Source: Anaerolineae bacterium (GTDB lineage: Bacteria > Chloroflexota > Anaerolineae > Aggregatilineales > UBA3940). From it: a stretch of 5,795 nt of DNA. Made by a program: the position numbers and the translations under genes. The notes under the pieces were generated by a model. It did no database searches and was not told the DNA's origin. It saw nothing but the letters and a program-made list of their open reading frames with translations. The DNA is taken from the NCBI GenBank assembly GCA_020852775.1, contig JADZAD010000016.1, forward strand, positions 1-5,795, written 5' to 3'. Shown one piece after another: positions 5,620 to 5,795 of this stretch (the stretch's first letter is position 1; each line of letters opens with the position of its first letter).

Positions 5620-5653
5620 TGATACACTTCGCCCCTGTAGCACCAGATATACT
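5620..5653 (+). promoter_or_regulatory. Candidate promoter elements for the right-edge lipoprotein
   Basis: Two -10-like elements precede the TTG start. TGA-TACACT (5620-5628) is an extended -10 like those at 3480-3488 and 3539-3547. A second hexamer, TATACT (5648-5653), would start transcription only a few bases before the ribosome binding site. Neither has a convincing -35. One of them is probably used, but I cannot tell which. Confidence 0.4.
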
Positions 5654-5661
5654 GATCCCGT

Positions 5662-5667
5662 AAGGAG
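5662..5667 (+). promoter_or_regulatory. Ribosome binding site that fixes a TTG start
   Basis: AAGGAG lies 9 bases before TTG 5677, and a second purine run extends to 5671. No ATG or GTG in the same frame follows within the visible signal peptide, so this site decides the start of the right-edge gene. Confidence 0.75.
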
Positions 5668-5676
5668 AAGGCACCC

Positions 5677-5795
5677 TTGAAGAAACTGATCCTGGCGGTT
5701 CCGATCTTCGCCGCCCTGACTCTCACCGCCTGTGTAGGCCGTCTCGCTGTTGAGCAGGCCCAGGCGACTGCCCAGGCAATTGACGCTACTGTCAG
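5677..5795 (+). CDS. N-terminus of a lipoprotein, TTG start (3' partial)
   Basis: The frame opens at TTG 5677 behind a strong AAGGAG and runs uninterrupted off the right edge (39 full codons visible). The product begins MKKLILAVPIFAALTLTAC, a classic short lipoprotein signal peptide: two lysines, a hydrophobic core, and the lipobox LTAC with the lipidated cysteine at residue 19. After the cysteine comes an Ala/Gln-rich stretch (VEQAQATAQAIDATV) that looks helical and could be the start of a low-complexity spacer or coiled coil. The mature domain is outside the window, so no function can be given. It is divergent from the amidase. Confidence 0.8.
   Translation, partial: MKKLILAVPIFAALTLTACVGRLAVEQAQATAQAIDATV

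Overview
The window is a GC-rich (roughly 60% by eye), densely packed piece of bacterial chromosome with ordinary coding genes and short intergenic gaps. It contains no rRNA or tRNA gene, CRISPR array, insertion sequence or phage gene that I can see. The lineage is probably Chloroflexota, perhaps Anaerolineae-like. This is an inference from the proline/threonine-rich lipoprotein linker, its paired LGFP-like modules, the proline/arginine-rich tail of RsmG and the Ala/Gln-rich lipoprotein at the right edge. No marker here proves it.

Layout, left to right: (1) the 3' end of an unrecognised plus-strand gene, ending at 232; (2) a GC-rich hairpin at 243-272 that best fits a terminator for the minus-strand gene converging on it; (3) fprA (minus, 298-1719), an NADPH:ferredoxin oxidoreductase of the adrenodoxin-reductase family; (4) a 153-base gap (1720-1872) holding a good minus-strand promoter for fprA and three separate dyads; (5) a probable two-gene minus-strand operon made of a secreted lipoprotein (start best placed at GTG 3472, end 2600) and, four bases later, rsmG, the 16S rRNA m7G527 methyltransferase (start best placed at ATG 2595, end 1873); (6) a compact divergent promoter region (about 3473-3576); (7) a plus-strand cytoplasmic thioredoxin/peroxiredoxin-like protein (3577-4113); (8) a convergent minus-strand amidase-signature hydrolase (4137-5501); (9) a 175-base divergent intergenic region with a GC-rich dyad and extended -10-like elements; (10) the first 39 codons of a plus-strand lipoprotein with a TTG start, cut off by the window end. 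No stretch longer than 300 bases lacks a gene.

The genes do not form one pathway. FprA and the redoxin are both redox proteins but sit in separate transcription units. RsmG is housekeeping and appears to be co-transcribed with an envelope lipoprotein. The amidase stands alone, without GatB/GatC neighbours.

I found no convincing new multi-gene system. The items most worth a second look are regulatory and architectural: a near-identical 13-base promoter-like element in inverted orientation that may drive a leaderless lipoprotein mRNA on one side and the redoxin on the other; the dyad-rich fprA promoter; duplicated LGFP-like modules in the lipoprotein; and a redoxin with a TlpA-like CPWC site and a Prx-like-1-style cysteine tail.
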